Origin: Leclercia sp. 29361 | GTDB lineage: Bacteria; Pseudomonadota; Gammaproteobacteria; Enterobacterales; Enterobacteriaceae | DNA: 64,000 nucleotides | Assembly (NCBI RefSeq): GCF_011290365.1 | Contig: NZ_CP049786.1 | Location: 124,001-188,000 of the forward strand | Reading direction: 5' to 3' | In this document: positions 56,358-64,000 of the stretch, in pieces | Numbering within the stretch: the first letter of the stretch is position 1 | Layout of the letters: every line of letters begins with the position of its first letter | The notes under the pieces: generated by a model | The model's database searches: none | What the model saw: only the letters and a program-made list of their open reading frames with translations | Told to the model about the DNA's origin: nothing | Position numbers and translations under genes: made by a program

Positions 56358-56916
56358 GTTGACCTCCGGGATGACAATGGCAGACGGTGACGTGATCGTT
56401 GACCAGCCCGCAGGCCTGCATAAAGGAGTAACAGATGGTGGTGCCGACGAACTTAAAGCCGCGCTTTTTCAGCGCTTTCGACAGCGCGTCTGAGGCGGGC
56501 GTGGAGGTGGGGATCTCTGCCAGCGTCGCCGCCCGGGTCACCTGCGGGGTGTTGTCGACAAAAGACCAGACGAAATCGGTAAAGCGCTCGCCGTGCTCTT
56601 CCATCGCCAGATAAGCCCGGGCGTTGCCGATAATGGCTTCGATTTTGCCGCGATGGCGAATAATGCCCGCATCCAGCACTAACCTGTCGACATCCTCAGG
56701 GGTCATCCCGGCGACCAGAACCGGGTCGAACTGATGAAAGGCCTGGCGATAGTTCTCCCGCTTTTTAAGCACGGTGATCCAGGATAATCCGGCCTGCTGA
56801 CCCTCAAGGCAGATCATCTCAAACAAATTCTTTCCGTCAGTTTCCGGCACGCCCCACTCTTTATCGTGATAGGCGATGTAGAGCGGATCCTGGCTAACCC
56901 AGCCACAACGTTGCAT
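56335..56916 (-). CDS. tag: 3-methyladenine DNA glycosylase I
   Basis: Tag removes N3-methyladenine from alkylated DNA (constitutive base-excision repair). The 193 residues (E. coli 187) have the helix-hairpin-helix superfamily fold. Zinc ligands are visible: Cys4 in MQRCGW, His17 in YHDKEWG, and the C-terminal HVTVCHCHPG segment. The catalytic region is LEGQQAGLSWITVLKKRENYR. The C-terminal extension ([10 protein letters not shown]) is slightly longer than in E. coli. Confidence 0.96.
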   Translation of the reverse strand: MQRCGWVSQDPLYIAYHDKEWGVPETDGKNLFEMICLEGQQAGLSWITVLKKRENYRQAFHQFDPVLVAGMTPEDVDRLVLDAGIIRHRGKIEAIIGNARAYLAMEEHGERFTDFVWSFVDNTPQVTRAATLAEIPTSTPASDALSKALKKRGFKFVGTTICYSFMQACGLVNDHVTVCHCHPGGQHDPQMAQ

Positions 56917-57096
56917 CGGTTCTCTCCCTTATTGCTCATGAAATCGCAAAAATTTCAATCGACCCGGCTTGACGTGTCACCTAAAGAGACAATAGTTAAT
57001 ACAGGCTGATACGCAACATTCTTCATGTCGCCGCGTAGCCTCACTATAAACAATCACAAATATCGCCGAATTCGGCTCTTCTCTGGAGTCGCTTTG

Positions 57097-57798
57097 ATGA
57101 TTATAAAAAAAATAAGTGGCCGCCATGCCCCGGGCCTGGTGAGTTTCTTAGCCTGTCTGCTGACAGGCAACACAGCAAATGCCTGGCAACAGGAATATAT
57201 CGTTTCGGATACAAAAAGTAATACCACTGAGCGTTATACATGGGACGACGATCACCAACCGCGTTATGAGGACATTCTCAAAGAGCGGATCCTCTCTTCG
57301 CAGAATACGCCCGGTCTGGCGCTGAATTTGCCCGATTCGTCCCCGACGGATGCGACCAGTTCAATGAGCGTGGGGTGGAGTATTCCCGTTGCCCGCCGTT
57401 TCACCACCGGACCGGTTGCCGCCTGGCATTACGATGGCTCCACGCCCAATATGGTTAACGAGTTTGGCGACAGCGTGAATACCCAATCGCTGACCGACCC
57501 GCTATGGCATGCCAGCGTCAGCACCCTGGGCTGGCGCGTCGATACCCGACTGGGGGATGTGCGGCCCTGGGCGCAAATCAGCTATAACCAGCAGTTCGGT
57601 GATAATCAGTGGAAGATGCAGTCCGGCCTGGGGCGGCTGGCACCCTCGACGCAGTACGGCAACTGGATGGATGTCACCGTCGGGGCGGATATGCTGCTCA
57701 ACCCGTACATGGCGGCCTATGCCTCAATGTCGCAGGCCGAAAACATGACCACCGGAGAAGATTATCTCTATACCCTCGGCGTCAGCGCGAGGTTCTGA
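57097..57798 (+). CDS. orphan autotransporter-type beta-barrel protein
   Basis: The 233-residue protein has a signal peptide (IIKKISGRHAPGLVSFLACLLTGNTANA/WQQ), a short polar stretch (about 30-90), then a region resembling the last strands of the autotransporter barrel found in EstA-type esterase autotransporters (WHASVSTLGWRVDTRLGDVRPWAQISYNQQFGD ... VTVGADMLLNPYMAAYASMSQAE...YLYTLGVSARF). It ends in a phenylalanine, as BAM substrates do. There is no GDSL esterase or passenger domain, and no frameshifted remnant of one upstream. It is either a minimal barrel protein or a decayed autotransporter. It lies between tag and yhjX, facing yhjX. Confidence 0.75.
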   Translation: MIIKKISGRHAPGLVSFLACLLTGNTANAWQQEYIVSDTKSNTTERYTWDDDHQPRYEDILKERILSSQNTPGLALNLPDSSPTDATSSMSVGWSIPVARRFTTGPVAAWHYDGSTPNMVNEFGDSVNTQSLTDPLWHASVSTLGWRVDTRLGDVRPWAQISYNQQFGDNQWKMQSGLGRLAPSTQYGNWMDVTVGADMLLNPYMAAYASMSQAENMTTGEDYLYTLGVSARF

Positions 57799-57889
57799 AT
57801 TCAGTGCATGAGTGACCTGGTCGGCACCGGGAGTTCGCTTATCCGGGGCAGGTTCAGACGATAGTCCAGGTCATTCATTCCTGATTTCT

Positions 57890-57920
57890 GGCATTTCATT
57901 CCGTCCCGTCTGCATTTCAT
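57890..57920 (+). promoter_or_regulatory. YpdB-type direct repeat upstream of yhjX
   Basis: GGCATTTCAT, 11 bases, then TGCATTTCAT. In E. coli the response regulator YpdB activates yhjX through two GGCATTTCAT motifs spaced by 11 bases, so motif and spacing are conserved except for the first base of the second copy. It lies about 85-115 bases before the yhjX start. Confidence 0.85.
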
Positions 57921-58003
57921 GCCGTTTTACCCCTGCTCATGTAGGGTTTTGGTTATCGTTGTCAGCAGTGAACTTCCCTTTTTTCTGCTGCAGGACAACT
58001 GCC

Positions 58004-59206
58004 ATGAATACCTCAACGTATAACCGCACCCGCTGGCTAACCCTTATCGGCACCATCGTGACCCAGTTTGCTCTGGGTTCAGTCTATACCTGGAGTCTGT
58101 TTAACAGCGCCCTCTCCGATAAACTCAATGCTCCGGTCAGCCAGGTGGCCTTCTCCTTTGGCCTGCTGAGCCTCGGTCTGGCCCTCTCATCCTCTATCGC
58201 CGGTAAATTACAGGAACGCTTCGGCGTGAAACGCGTCACCATGGCCTCCGGGATTTTGCTGGGGGTCGGCTTCTTCCTGACCGCCCACTCCAGCAACCTG
58301 ATGATGCTGTGGCTGAGCGCCGGGGTGCTGGTGGGGCTGGCAGATGGCGCAGGCTACCTGTTAACGCTGTCCAACTGCGTGAAGTGGTTCCCGGAGCGTA
58401 AAGGGTTGATCTCCGCCTTCGCCATTGGTTCTTATGGTCTCGGCAGCCTGGGCTTCAAATTCATCGACAGCCATCTGCTGGCCACCGTCGGCCTGGAAAA
58501 GACCTTCATGATCTGGGGCGCTATCGTGCTGGTGATGATCCTGTTCGGGGCGACGCTGATGAAAGATGCCCCGCAGCAGGAAGTGAAATCCGTTAACGGC
58601 GTGGTGGAGAACGACTTCACTCTGGCCCAGTCCATGCGTAAACCGCAGTACTGGATGCTGGCGGTGATGTTCCTGACCGCCTGCATGAGTGGTCTGTATG
58701 TAATTGGTGTGGCGAAAGATATCGCCCAGGGGATGGTGAAGCTGGATGCCGCAACCGCAGCCAACGCGGTCACCATTATCTCCATCGCTAACCTCTCTGG
58801 CCGCCTGGTGCTGGGGATCCTCTCAGATAAAATCGCCCGTATCCGCGTGATCACGATCGGCCAGGTGGTATCGCTGGTGGGGATGGCGGCCCTGTTATTC
58901 GCCCCGCTCAATGAAGTGACCTTCTTTGCCGCCATCGCCTGCGTGGCATTTAACTTCGGCGGCACCATTACCGTATTCCCGTCGCTGGTGAGTGAATTCT
59001 TCGGTCTGAATAACCTGGCGAAAAACTACGGTGTTATTTATTTAGGCTTTGGTATCGGCAGTATTTGCGGTTCGCTTATTGCTTCGCTGTTCGGCGGCTT
59101 TTATGTCACCTTCTGCGTTATATTTGCCCTGCTGATCCTCTCCCTGGCGCTTTCCACCACTATTCGCCAGCCGCAGCGTGAAATATTTAACGAAGCGCAT
59201 GCCTGA
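58004..59206 (+). CDS. yhjX: YhjX, pyruvate-induced MFS transporter
   Basis: The 400-residue major facilitator has 12 membrane segments and matches E. coli YhjX (402). It is of the oxalate/formate-antiporter-like group (GTIVTQFALGSVYTWSLFNSALSDKLNAPVSQVAFSFGL). In E. coli it is the main target of the pyruvate-sensing YpdA/YpdB two-component system and is thought to handle pyruvate or a related acid. The start at MNTSTYNRTRWLTL is in line with the family; the longer open frame upstream runs through the promoter. Confidence 0.94.
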   Translation: MNTSTYNRTRWLTLIGTIVTQFALGSVYTWSLFNSALSDKLNAPVSQVAFSFGLLSLGLALSSSIAGKLQERFGVKRVTMASGILLGVGFFLTAHSSNLMMLWLSAGVLVGLADGAGYLLTLSNCVKWFPERKGLISAFAIGSYGLGSLGFKFIDSHLLATVGLEKTFMIWGAIVLVMILFGATLMKDAPQQEVKSVNGVVENDFTLAQSMRKPQYWMLAVMFLTACMSGLYVIGVAKDIAQGMVKLDAATAANAVTIISIANLSGRLVLGILSDKIARIRVITIGQVVSLVGMAALLFAPLNEVTFFAAIACVAFNFGGTITVFPSLVSEFFGLNNLAKNYGVIYLGFGIGSICGSLIASLFGGFYVTFCVIFALLILSLALSTTIRQPQREIFNEAHA

Positions 59207-59222
59207 TTAAAACTCACCCTAA

Positions 59223-59246
59223 GGGCCGGATATTCCGGCCTTTTTT
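59223..59246 (+). terminator. intrinsic terminator of yhjX
   Basis: GGCCGGA-TAT-TCCGGCC followed by TTTTTT. Confidence 0.93.
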
Positions 59247-59471
59247 GTTTCTGTAATAGGTAAAGAGCAGGTCGCAGGTATGTCATCGGACTTGTTTTTT
59301 TGTAAATATTTGCAGGGATCACATTCTCTGCTGCCACTTTTTCTTTTCCCTGTGGTCTACTTACCGCGCTTAAAGACGTTTCCGATAACGGTCCCCTGAG
59401 CAATGAATTATCCTGTTCACTTTTTGACCAAAAGTGAAACGGTTCTATTTACCTTTCTCCAGGTTGCATTA

Positions 59472-61163
59472 ATGAAATATATCAAAGCGATGACGCAACA
59501 AAAGCTCAGTTTTTTGCTCGCGTTGTACATCGGTCTGTTTATGAATGGCGCGGTTTTTTTCCGTCGGTTTGATGGTTATGCGCAAGACTTTACCGCCTGG
59601 AAAGGAATCGCTGCGGTCGTCGAACTGGTTGCCACGGTGCTGGTTACCTTCTTTCTGCTGCGTTTGCTGTCGCTGTTTGGACGGCGGATCTGGCGCGTAC
59701 TCGCCACGCTGGTGGTGTTGTGCTCGGCCGGTGCCAGCTATTACATGACCTTTATGAACGTGGTGATTGGCTACGGCATTATTGCCTCGGTGATGACCAC
59801 GGATATCGACCTCTCGAAAGAGGTGGTCGGTTTGCACTTTATTCTCTGGCTGGTTTGCGTCAGCATTCTGCCTCTGCTGCTTATCTGGAACAACCGCTGC
59901 CGCTATACCTTATTGCGCCAGCTGCGTACGCCAGGGCAGCGCATCCGCAGCGCCGCGGTAGTGGTGCTGGCAGGATTAATGGTCTGGGGGCCAATTCGCC
60001 TGCTCGACCTGCAACAGAAAAACGTTGAGCGTACCTCCGGCGTGGATATGCCGAGCTACGGCGGCGTGGTGGCGAACTCCTATCTGCCGTCCAACTGGAT
60101 CTCCGCGCTGGGGTTATATGCCTGGGCGCAAGTGGATGAGTCCTCCGATAATAAATCGCTGATGAACCCGGCGAAGAAATTCACCTATCAGGCACCGACG
60201 GATATCGACGATACCTACGTGGTGTTCATTATTGGTGAAACCACGCGCTGGGATCATATGGGCATGCTGGGCTATGAGCGGGATACTACGCCGAAGCTGG
60301 CGCAGGAGAAAAACCTCGTCGCCTTCCGCGGCTATTCCTGCGATACCGCCACCAAGCTCTCGTTGCGCTGCATGTTTGTGCGTGAGGGTGGGGCGAGCGA
60401 TAACCCACAGCGGACGCTGAAAGAGCAGAACGTCTTTTCGGTACTGCGTCAGCTTGGCTTTAGCTCCGACCTCTACGCGATGCAGAGCGAGATGTGGTTC
60501 TACAGCAACACCATGGCCAACAACATCGCCTACCGCGAGCAGATTGGCGCCGAGCCGCGTAACCGCGGTAAGAGCGTGGACGATATGCTGCTGATCGATG
60601 AGATGCAGCGTTCCCTGCAGGGCAACCAGAACGGTAAGCACATGATCATCCTGCATACCAAAGGGTCACACTTTAACTACACCCAGCGTTATCCGCGCAG
60701 CTTTGCCAAATGGACGCCGGAATGTAAGGGCGTGGATAAAGACTGTACCAAAGCGCAGCTGATCAACTCTTACGACAACTCGGTGACCTACGTGGATCAC
60801 TTTATCGACAGCGTGATTGATCAGGTGCGTGATAAGAAGGCGATCGTCTTCTACGCCGCCGACCATGGTGAGTCGATTAACGAGAAAGAGCACCTGCACG
60901 GTACACCGCGCAAGATGGCACCACCGGAGCAGTTCCGCGTGCCGATGATGGTGTGGATGTCTGACAAATATCTGGAGAACCCGGATAAAGCCAAAATGTT
61001 CGCTCATCTGAAAGAGCAGGCGGATATGAAAGTGGCGCGTCGTCATGTGGAGCTGTATGACACTATTCTCGGTTGCCTCGGTTACACCTCGCCAGACGGC
61101 GGGATTAACGAGAATAACAACTGGTGTAAAGTGCCGGACGGTGCTGCAAAAGCCGCAAAGTAA
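59472..61163 (+). CDS. eptB: Kdo2-lipid A phosphoethanolamine transferase
   Basis: EptB adds phosphoethanolamine to the outer Kdo of lipopolysaccharide at the periplasmic face of the inner membrane. The 563 residues equal the E. coli protein. About five N-terminal membrane segments (1-200) are followed by a sulfatase-fold periplasmic domain. The catalytic threonine is Thr257 in GETTRWDH; metal ligands lie in DHGESINEKEHLHGTP. The start at MKYIKAMTQQKLSF matches; an upstream 23-codon in-frame extension lies in the leader. In E. coli the mRNA is repressed by the sRNA MgrR. Confidence 0.96.
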   Translation: MKYIKAMTQQKLSFLLALYIGLFMNGAVFFRRFDGYAQDFTAWKGIAAVVELVATVLVTFFLLRLLSLFGRRIWRVLATLVVLCSAGASYYMTFMNVVIGYGIIASVMTTDIDLSKEVVGLHFILWLVCVSILPLLLIWNNRCRYTLLRQLRTPGQRIRSAAVVVLAGLMVWGPIRLLDLQQKNVERTSGVDMPSYGGVVANSYLPSNWISALGLYAWAQVDESSDNKSLMNPAKKFTYQAPTDIDDTYVVFIIGETTRWDHMGMLGYERDTTPKLAQEKNLVAFRGYSCDTATKLSLRCMFVREGGASDNPQRTLKEQNVFSVLRQLGFSSDLYAMQSEMWFYSNTMANNIAYREQIGAEPRNRGKSVDDMLLIDEMQRSLQGNQNGKHMIILHTKGSHFNYTQRYPRSFAKWTPECKGVDKDCTKAQLINSYDNSVTYVDHFIDSVIDQVRDKKAIVFYAADHGESINEKEHLHGTPRKMAPPEQFRVPMMVWMSDKYLENPDKAKMFAHLKEQADMKVARRHVELYDTILGCLGYTSPDGGINENNNWCKVPDGAAKAAK

Positions 61164-61254
61164 CAGGCCTGGCGACTTTATAGCCGATTGAAAGGCTTTT
61201 GCAAAATAAGGGATTGACGGAGGTGGGGCGTAGCAGTAAGATGCGCTCCGCAAA

Positions 61255-61331
61255 CGGCGAGTAGCGCAGCTTGGTAGCGCAACTGGTTTGGGACCAGTGG
61301 GTCGGAGGTTCGAATCCTCTCTCGCCGACCA
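61255..61331 (+). tRNA. tRNA-Pro (anticodon UGG)
   Basis: A 77-base cloverleaf ends in an encoded CCA. The acceptor stem CGGCGAG pairs with CTCGCCG. The D arm has AGCGCAGCTTGGTAGCGC. The anticodon stem ACTGG/CCAGT encloses TTTGGGA with anticodon TGG at 61289-61291. The T arm is TCGGAGGTTCGAATCCTC. The locus between eptB and dppA is occupied by proK (anticodon CGG) in E. coli K-12; this sequence corresponds instead to the proM isoacceptor type. The terminator follows directly. Confidence 0.95.
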
Positions 61332-61337
61332 CATTCG

Positions 61338-61367
61338 AAACCCCTGCTCTTAGAGCAGGGGTTTTTT
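61338..61367 (+). terminator. intrinsic terminator of tRNA-Pro
   Basis: CCCCTGCTC-TTA-GAGCAGGGG followed by TTTTTT, 7 bases after the tRNA. Confidence 0.95.
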
Positions 61368-61371
61368 GCAT

Positions 61372-61977
61372 TTATCGTCCGCCGAAATTAATTCCCCGCA
61401 AGACTTACTTCTCTTAACTCACTAAAATACGCCTTACCTCTGTTTAGCCCTGCCTGCTAACGTTTTTGTGACATATTCCATTGTATTTTTTTATCTTTGG
61501 ATTGATCTTTTTTCGCGTTGCTTATGGATAACCTCAGCATTTTCCCCTGTGCGTTTTAACGTTCATGGCATTTAGTGCGCAGATAATCGCCATTCCGTAA
61601 GAAAATTTACCCCGGTTGAATAAATGTTAATCACTGGTTGTAGCAGATTGCGTAGAGAGTTGTGCTGCATCATGGCGGGTAGCATAAATTTCCCTGCTGA
61701 AAATACGCTCCGGTAGTTTTTTTAATCTTTGTTTGCCAATTCTCACACTTAGCGTAAATCCCCGTCACCTGTATTGACGTTTTCACATTCTGTTGACAGA
61801 TTGTAGGGCACGAGGGGCACTTCAGGGAGGATCTGCGCTGCAACTCAGTCGCTCTTCTGAAAGGAATCTCCATCCCTTATAACGCCTCAGGGCAACACCG
61901 ACCGGACCGGGTAAAAAATAAATTAAAGGTCAGGCGGAGTAACACAACAAAAAACATCACATTGGAGCAGAATAACA
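61372..61977 (+). promoter_or_regulatory. dppA upstream region and long 5' leader with a GcvB-type target
   Basis: There is no gene in these 606 bases. E. coli dppA has a leader of about 165 bases, which would start near 61813 here; TTGACG at 61774 and TTGACA at 61793 are possible -35 elements. AACACAACAAAAAACATCAC at 61941-61960, just before the ribosome site GGAG, is the C/A-rich type of target used by the sRNA GcvB to repress dppA. Upstream, TGTGACATATTCCATT near 61468 is a weak CRP-like element. The far upstream part is AT-rich and shows nothing else. Confidence 0.65.
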
Positions 61978-63585
61978 ATGAGTATTTCCTTGAAGAAGTC
62001 AGGGATGCTGAAGCTTGGTCTGAGCCTGGTGGCTATGACCGTCGCAGCAGGCGTACAGGCAAAAACCCTGGTCTACTGTTCTGAAGGCTCGCCGGAAGGC
62101 TTTAACCCACAGCTCTTTACTTCTGGTACGACGTACGACGCCAGCTCTGTACCAATCTATAACCGTCTGGTTGAATTCAAAATCGGTACCACGGAAGTTA
62201 TTCCGGGTCTGGCTGAGAAGTGGGAAGTCAGCGAAGACGGTAAAACCTATACCTTCCACCTGCGTCAGGGCGTGAAGTGGCAGGACAGCAAAGATTTCAA
62301 ACCGACGCGTGAACTGAATGCCGACGACGTGGTGTTCTCCTTCGACCGTCAGAAAAATGCCCAGAACCCGTATCACAAAGTTTCTGGTGGCAGCTATGAG
62401 TACTTCGAAGGGATGGGTCTGCCAGACCTGATCAGCGAAATCAAAAAAGTGGACGACAACACCGTTCAGTTCGTCCTGAGCCGTCCGGAAGCGCCATTCC
62501 TGGCTGACCTGGCCATGGACTTCGCCTCTATTCTGTCAAAAGAATATGCGGACAACATGCTGAAAGCCGGTACGCCGGAGAAAGTGGATCTGAACCCAAT
62601 CGGTACCGGTCCATTCCAGATGCAGCAGTACCAGAAAGACTCCCGTATTCTGTACAAAGCGTTCGAAGGTTACTGGGGCACCAAGCCGCAGATCGACCGT
62701 CTGGTCTTCTCCATCACGCCTGATGCCTCCGTGCGTTACGCCAAACTGCAGAAGAACGAGTGCCAGGTGATGCCGTACCCGAACCCGGCTGATATCGCGC
62801 GCATGAAGCAGGACAAGAACATCACTCTGCACGAGCAGGCGGGCCTGAACGTCGGCTATCTCTCCTTCAATACCGAAAAGAAACCGTTTGATGACGTGAA
62901 AGTTCGTCAGGCGCTGACTTACGCGGTGAACAAAGATGCGATCATCAAGGCCGTTTATCAGGGCGCTGGCGTTGCCGCGAAGAACCTGATCCCACCAACC
63001 ATGTGGGGCTACAACGACGACGTTAAGGATTACACCTATGACGTTGAGAAAGCGAAAGCACTGCTGAAAGAAGCGGGCCAGGATAAAGGCTTTACCGTTG
63101 AGCTGTGGGCGATGCCGGTACAGCGTCCTTACAACCCGAACGCGCGCCGTATGGCCGAGATGGTTCAGGCTGATTGGGCAAAAATCGGCGTTCAGGCCAA
63201 GATCGTGACCTACGAGTGGGGCGAGTACCTGAAGCGTGCTAAAGCAGGTGAGCACCAGGCAGTGATGATGGGCTGGACCGGTGACAATGGGGATCCAGAT
63301 AACTTCTTCGCGACCCTGTTCAGCTGTGATGCAGCCAAACAAGGTTCTAACTACTCTCGCTGGTGCTACAAGCCGTTTGAAGATCTGATTCAGCCGGCAC
63401 GTGCCACCGACGACCACAACAAGCGTATCGAACTGTACAAACAGGCTCAGGTTGTGATGCATGACCAGGCGCCAGCGCTGATCGTGGCTCACTCCACCGT
63501 GTACGAGCCAGTGCGTAAAGAAGTTAAAGGCTATGTGGTTGATCCACTGGGCAAACACCACTTCGAAAACGTTTCTGTTGAATAA
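61978..63585 (+). CDS. dppA: dipeptide/heme-binding periplasmic protein
   Basis: DppA binds dipeptides in the periplasm for the DppBCDF importer; in E. coli it also binds heme or 5-aminolevulinate and serves peptide chemotaxis. The 535 residues equal E. coli DppA. The signal peptide is MSISLKKSGMLKLGLSLVAMTVAAGVQA/KT. The SBP family 5 signature is near KWEVSEDGKTYTFHLRQGVKWQD, and C-terminal blocks include GWTGDNGDPDNFFATLFSCDAA. First gene of dppABCDF. Confidence 0.99.
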   Translation: MSISLKKSGMLKLGLSLVAMTVAAGVQAKTLVYCSEGSPEGFNPQLFTSGTTYDASSVPIYNRLVEFKIGTTEVIPGLAEKWEVSEDGKTYTFHLRQGVKWQDSKDFKPTRELNADDVVFSFDRQKNAQNPYHKVSGGSYEYFEGMGLPDLISEIKKVDDNTVQFVLSRPEAPFLADLAMDFASILSKEYADNMLKAGTPEKVDLNPIGTGPFQMQQYQKDSRILYKAFEGYWGTKPQIDRLVFSITPDASVRYAKLQKNECQVMPYPNPADIARMKQDKNITLHEQAGLNVGYLSFNTEKKPFDDVKVRQALTYAVNKDAIIKAVYQGAGVAAKNLIPPTMWGYNDDVKDYTYDVEKAKALLKEAGQDKGFTVELWAMPVQRPYNPNARRMAEMVQADWAKIGVQAKIVTYEWGEYLKRAKAGEHQAVMMGWTGDNGDPDNFFATLFSCDAAKQGSNYSRWCYKPFEDLIQPARATDDHNKRIELYKQAQVVMHDQAPALIVAHSTVYEPVRKEVKGYVVDPLGKHHFENVSVE

Positions 63586-63595
63586 TTAAAAGCAA

Positions 63596-63662
63596 TGCCA
63601 GGCGGCGCTGCGCTTGCACTGGCCTACGGTATGTAGGCCGGGTAAGCGTAGCGCCACCCGGC
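63596..63662. repeat. BIME: two REP elements facing each other between dppA and dppB
   Basis: GCCAGGCGGCG-CTG-CGCTTGCACTGGC (63597-63624) and GCCGGGTAAGC-GTA-GCGCCACCCGGC (63637-63662) are arranged head to head. An element here in the transcribed dppA-dppB spacer may explain higher dppA than dppBCDF mRNA, as with REP sites in malE-malF. Confidence 0.85.
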
Positions 63663-63674
63663 AGCAGTGCTTTA

Positions 63675-63700
63675 TTCCCTCTCTGAAAGGGGAGGGAATA
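63675..63700. repeat. CCCTCTC/GGGGAGGG short repeat
   Basis: Degenerate member of the 2304 family directly next to the BIME, in the dppA-dppB spacer. Confidence 0.5.
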
Positions 63701-63762
63701 AGATTTGTGAGCAATACAGACGTCGCGCCTCCAGGCGTACGTCATTAGAGAGAATCCGGGTT

Positions 63763-64000
63763 ATGTTGCAGTTCATCCTCCGACGTCTGGGACTTGTTAT
63801 CCCCACGTTTATCGGTATCACCCTTCTCACCTTTGCCTTCGTCCATATGATCCCCGGTGACCCGGTAATGATTATGGCGGGCGAGCGTGGAATTTCTCCT
63901 GAACGTCATGCACAACTGTTGGCTGAACTGGGGCTGGATAAGCCTATGTGGCAGCAGTATCTCCACTATATCTGGGGCGTGCTGCATGGTGATTTGGGTA
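63763..64000 (+). CDS. dppB: dipeptide ABC transporter permease, 5' part
   Basis: The frame starts MLQFILRRLGLVIPTFIGITLL and runs to the window edge without a stop (79 codons visible). It matches the N terminus of DppB, the first inner-membrane permease of DppBCDF, with a membrane segment at residues about 9-30 and the periplasmic HMIPGDPVMIMAGERG motif typical of the family. Co-transcribed with dppA across a 177-base spacer. Confidence 0.96.
   Translation, partial: MLQFILRRLGLVIPTFIGITLLTFAFVHMIPGDPVMIMAGERGISPERHAQLLAELGLDKPMWQQYLHYIWGVLHGDLG

Noticed and set aside
61670-61873. A 67-codon minus-strand open frame in the dppA upstream region
   Set aside because: No ribosome site or similarity; overlaps the probable dppA promoter.
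61255-61977. Possible genomic-island insertion at the tRNA-Pro 3' end
   Set aside because: There is no integrase gene and no duplicated tRNA end downstream; dppA follows in its usual place.
1-64000. CRISPR arrays, prophage or insertion sequences
   Set aside because: No regularly spaced direct repeats, transposase, integrase or phage structural genes were seen on either strand.

Overview
The window is chromosomal DNA from a member of the Enterobacteriaceae, most like the Enterobacter/Leclercia/Lelliottia group. Almost every backbone gene is a close relative of an E. coli K-12 gene in a conserved neighbourhood (gpsA-cysE-trmL-lldDRP, mtlADR, yibIHF-selAB, aldB, avtA-malS-bax-xyl, glyQS, yiaD-bisC-yiaC-tag, yhjX-eptB-tRNA-Pro-dpp). 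Accessory genes sit between these blocks. Genus-level assignment is inference. No insertion sequence, prophage, integrase or CRISPR array was seen. Gene identities come from reading protein sequence and comparing with remembered families; no database search was run.

Layout. 1-2.3 kb: end of gpsA, cysE (serine acetyltransferase) and trmL. 2.4-6.2 kb: the L-lactate operon lldP-lldR-lldD (minus strand), its genes joined by ATGA overlaps, with two palindromic candidate LldR operators upstream. 6.2-11 kb: yibL, then the mannitol operon mtlA-mtlD-mtlR with a cluster of CRP sites. 11-16.6 kb: yibI-yibH (membrane fusion protein pair), yibF, and selA-selB for selenocysteine incorporation. 16.6-21 kb: a ROK-family sugar kinase, aldB, and a divergent LysR regulator / MipA-OmpV (YiaT-like) pair. 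21-25.5 kb: an accessory glycan cluster made of a GH127 beta-L-arabinofuranosidase, a GPH symporter and a divergent AraC regulator. 25.6-30.7 kb: ysaA, avtA, malS and bax. 30.7-39 kb: the xylose regulon xylR, xylFGH, xylAB. 39-43.6 kb: wecH, ysaB, glyQ and glyS. 43.9-47.4 kb: an additional ABC-F ATPase, yiaG, yiaF, and cspA with its cold-box leader. 47.4-52.6 kb: a 2-ketogluconate cluster (LacI regulator, kguE, kguK, kguT, ghrB) in the order known from Pseudomonas ptxS-kguEKTD, with a PtxS-like operator. 52.8-57.8 kb: yiaD, bisC, yiaC, tag and an orphan autotransporter-type beta-barrel. 58-64 kb: yhjX with a YpdB-type direct repeat, eptB, tRNA-Pro(UGG), dppA and the start of dppB.

The genes form a carbon-acquisition neighbourhood: lactate, mannitol, xylose, maltodextrin, arabinofuranosides, 2-ketogluconate, pyruvate-linked transport and dipeptides, interspersed with housekeeping genes. 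Two families of intergenic palindromes recur through the window: REP/BIME-like elements with cores of the type GCCGGGTGGCG...CGCTTACCCGGC, and a second family built on CCCTCTCCCC...GGGGAGAGGG.

No wholly new type of system stands out. The items most worth a second look are the kgu cluster that captures ghrB as its last gene, the GH127/GPH/AraC cluster, the ROK kinase without its zinc motif, the orphan autotransporter barrel, and the UGG anticodon of the tRNA-Pro at the eptB-dppA locus.
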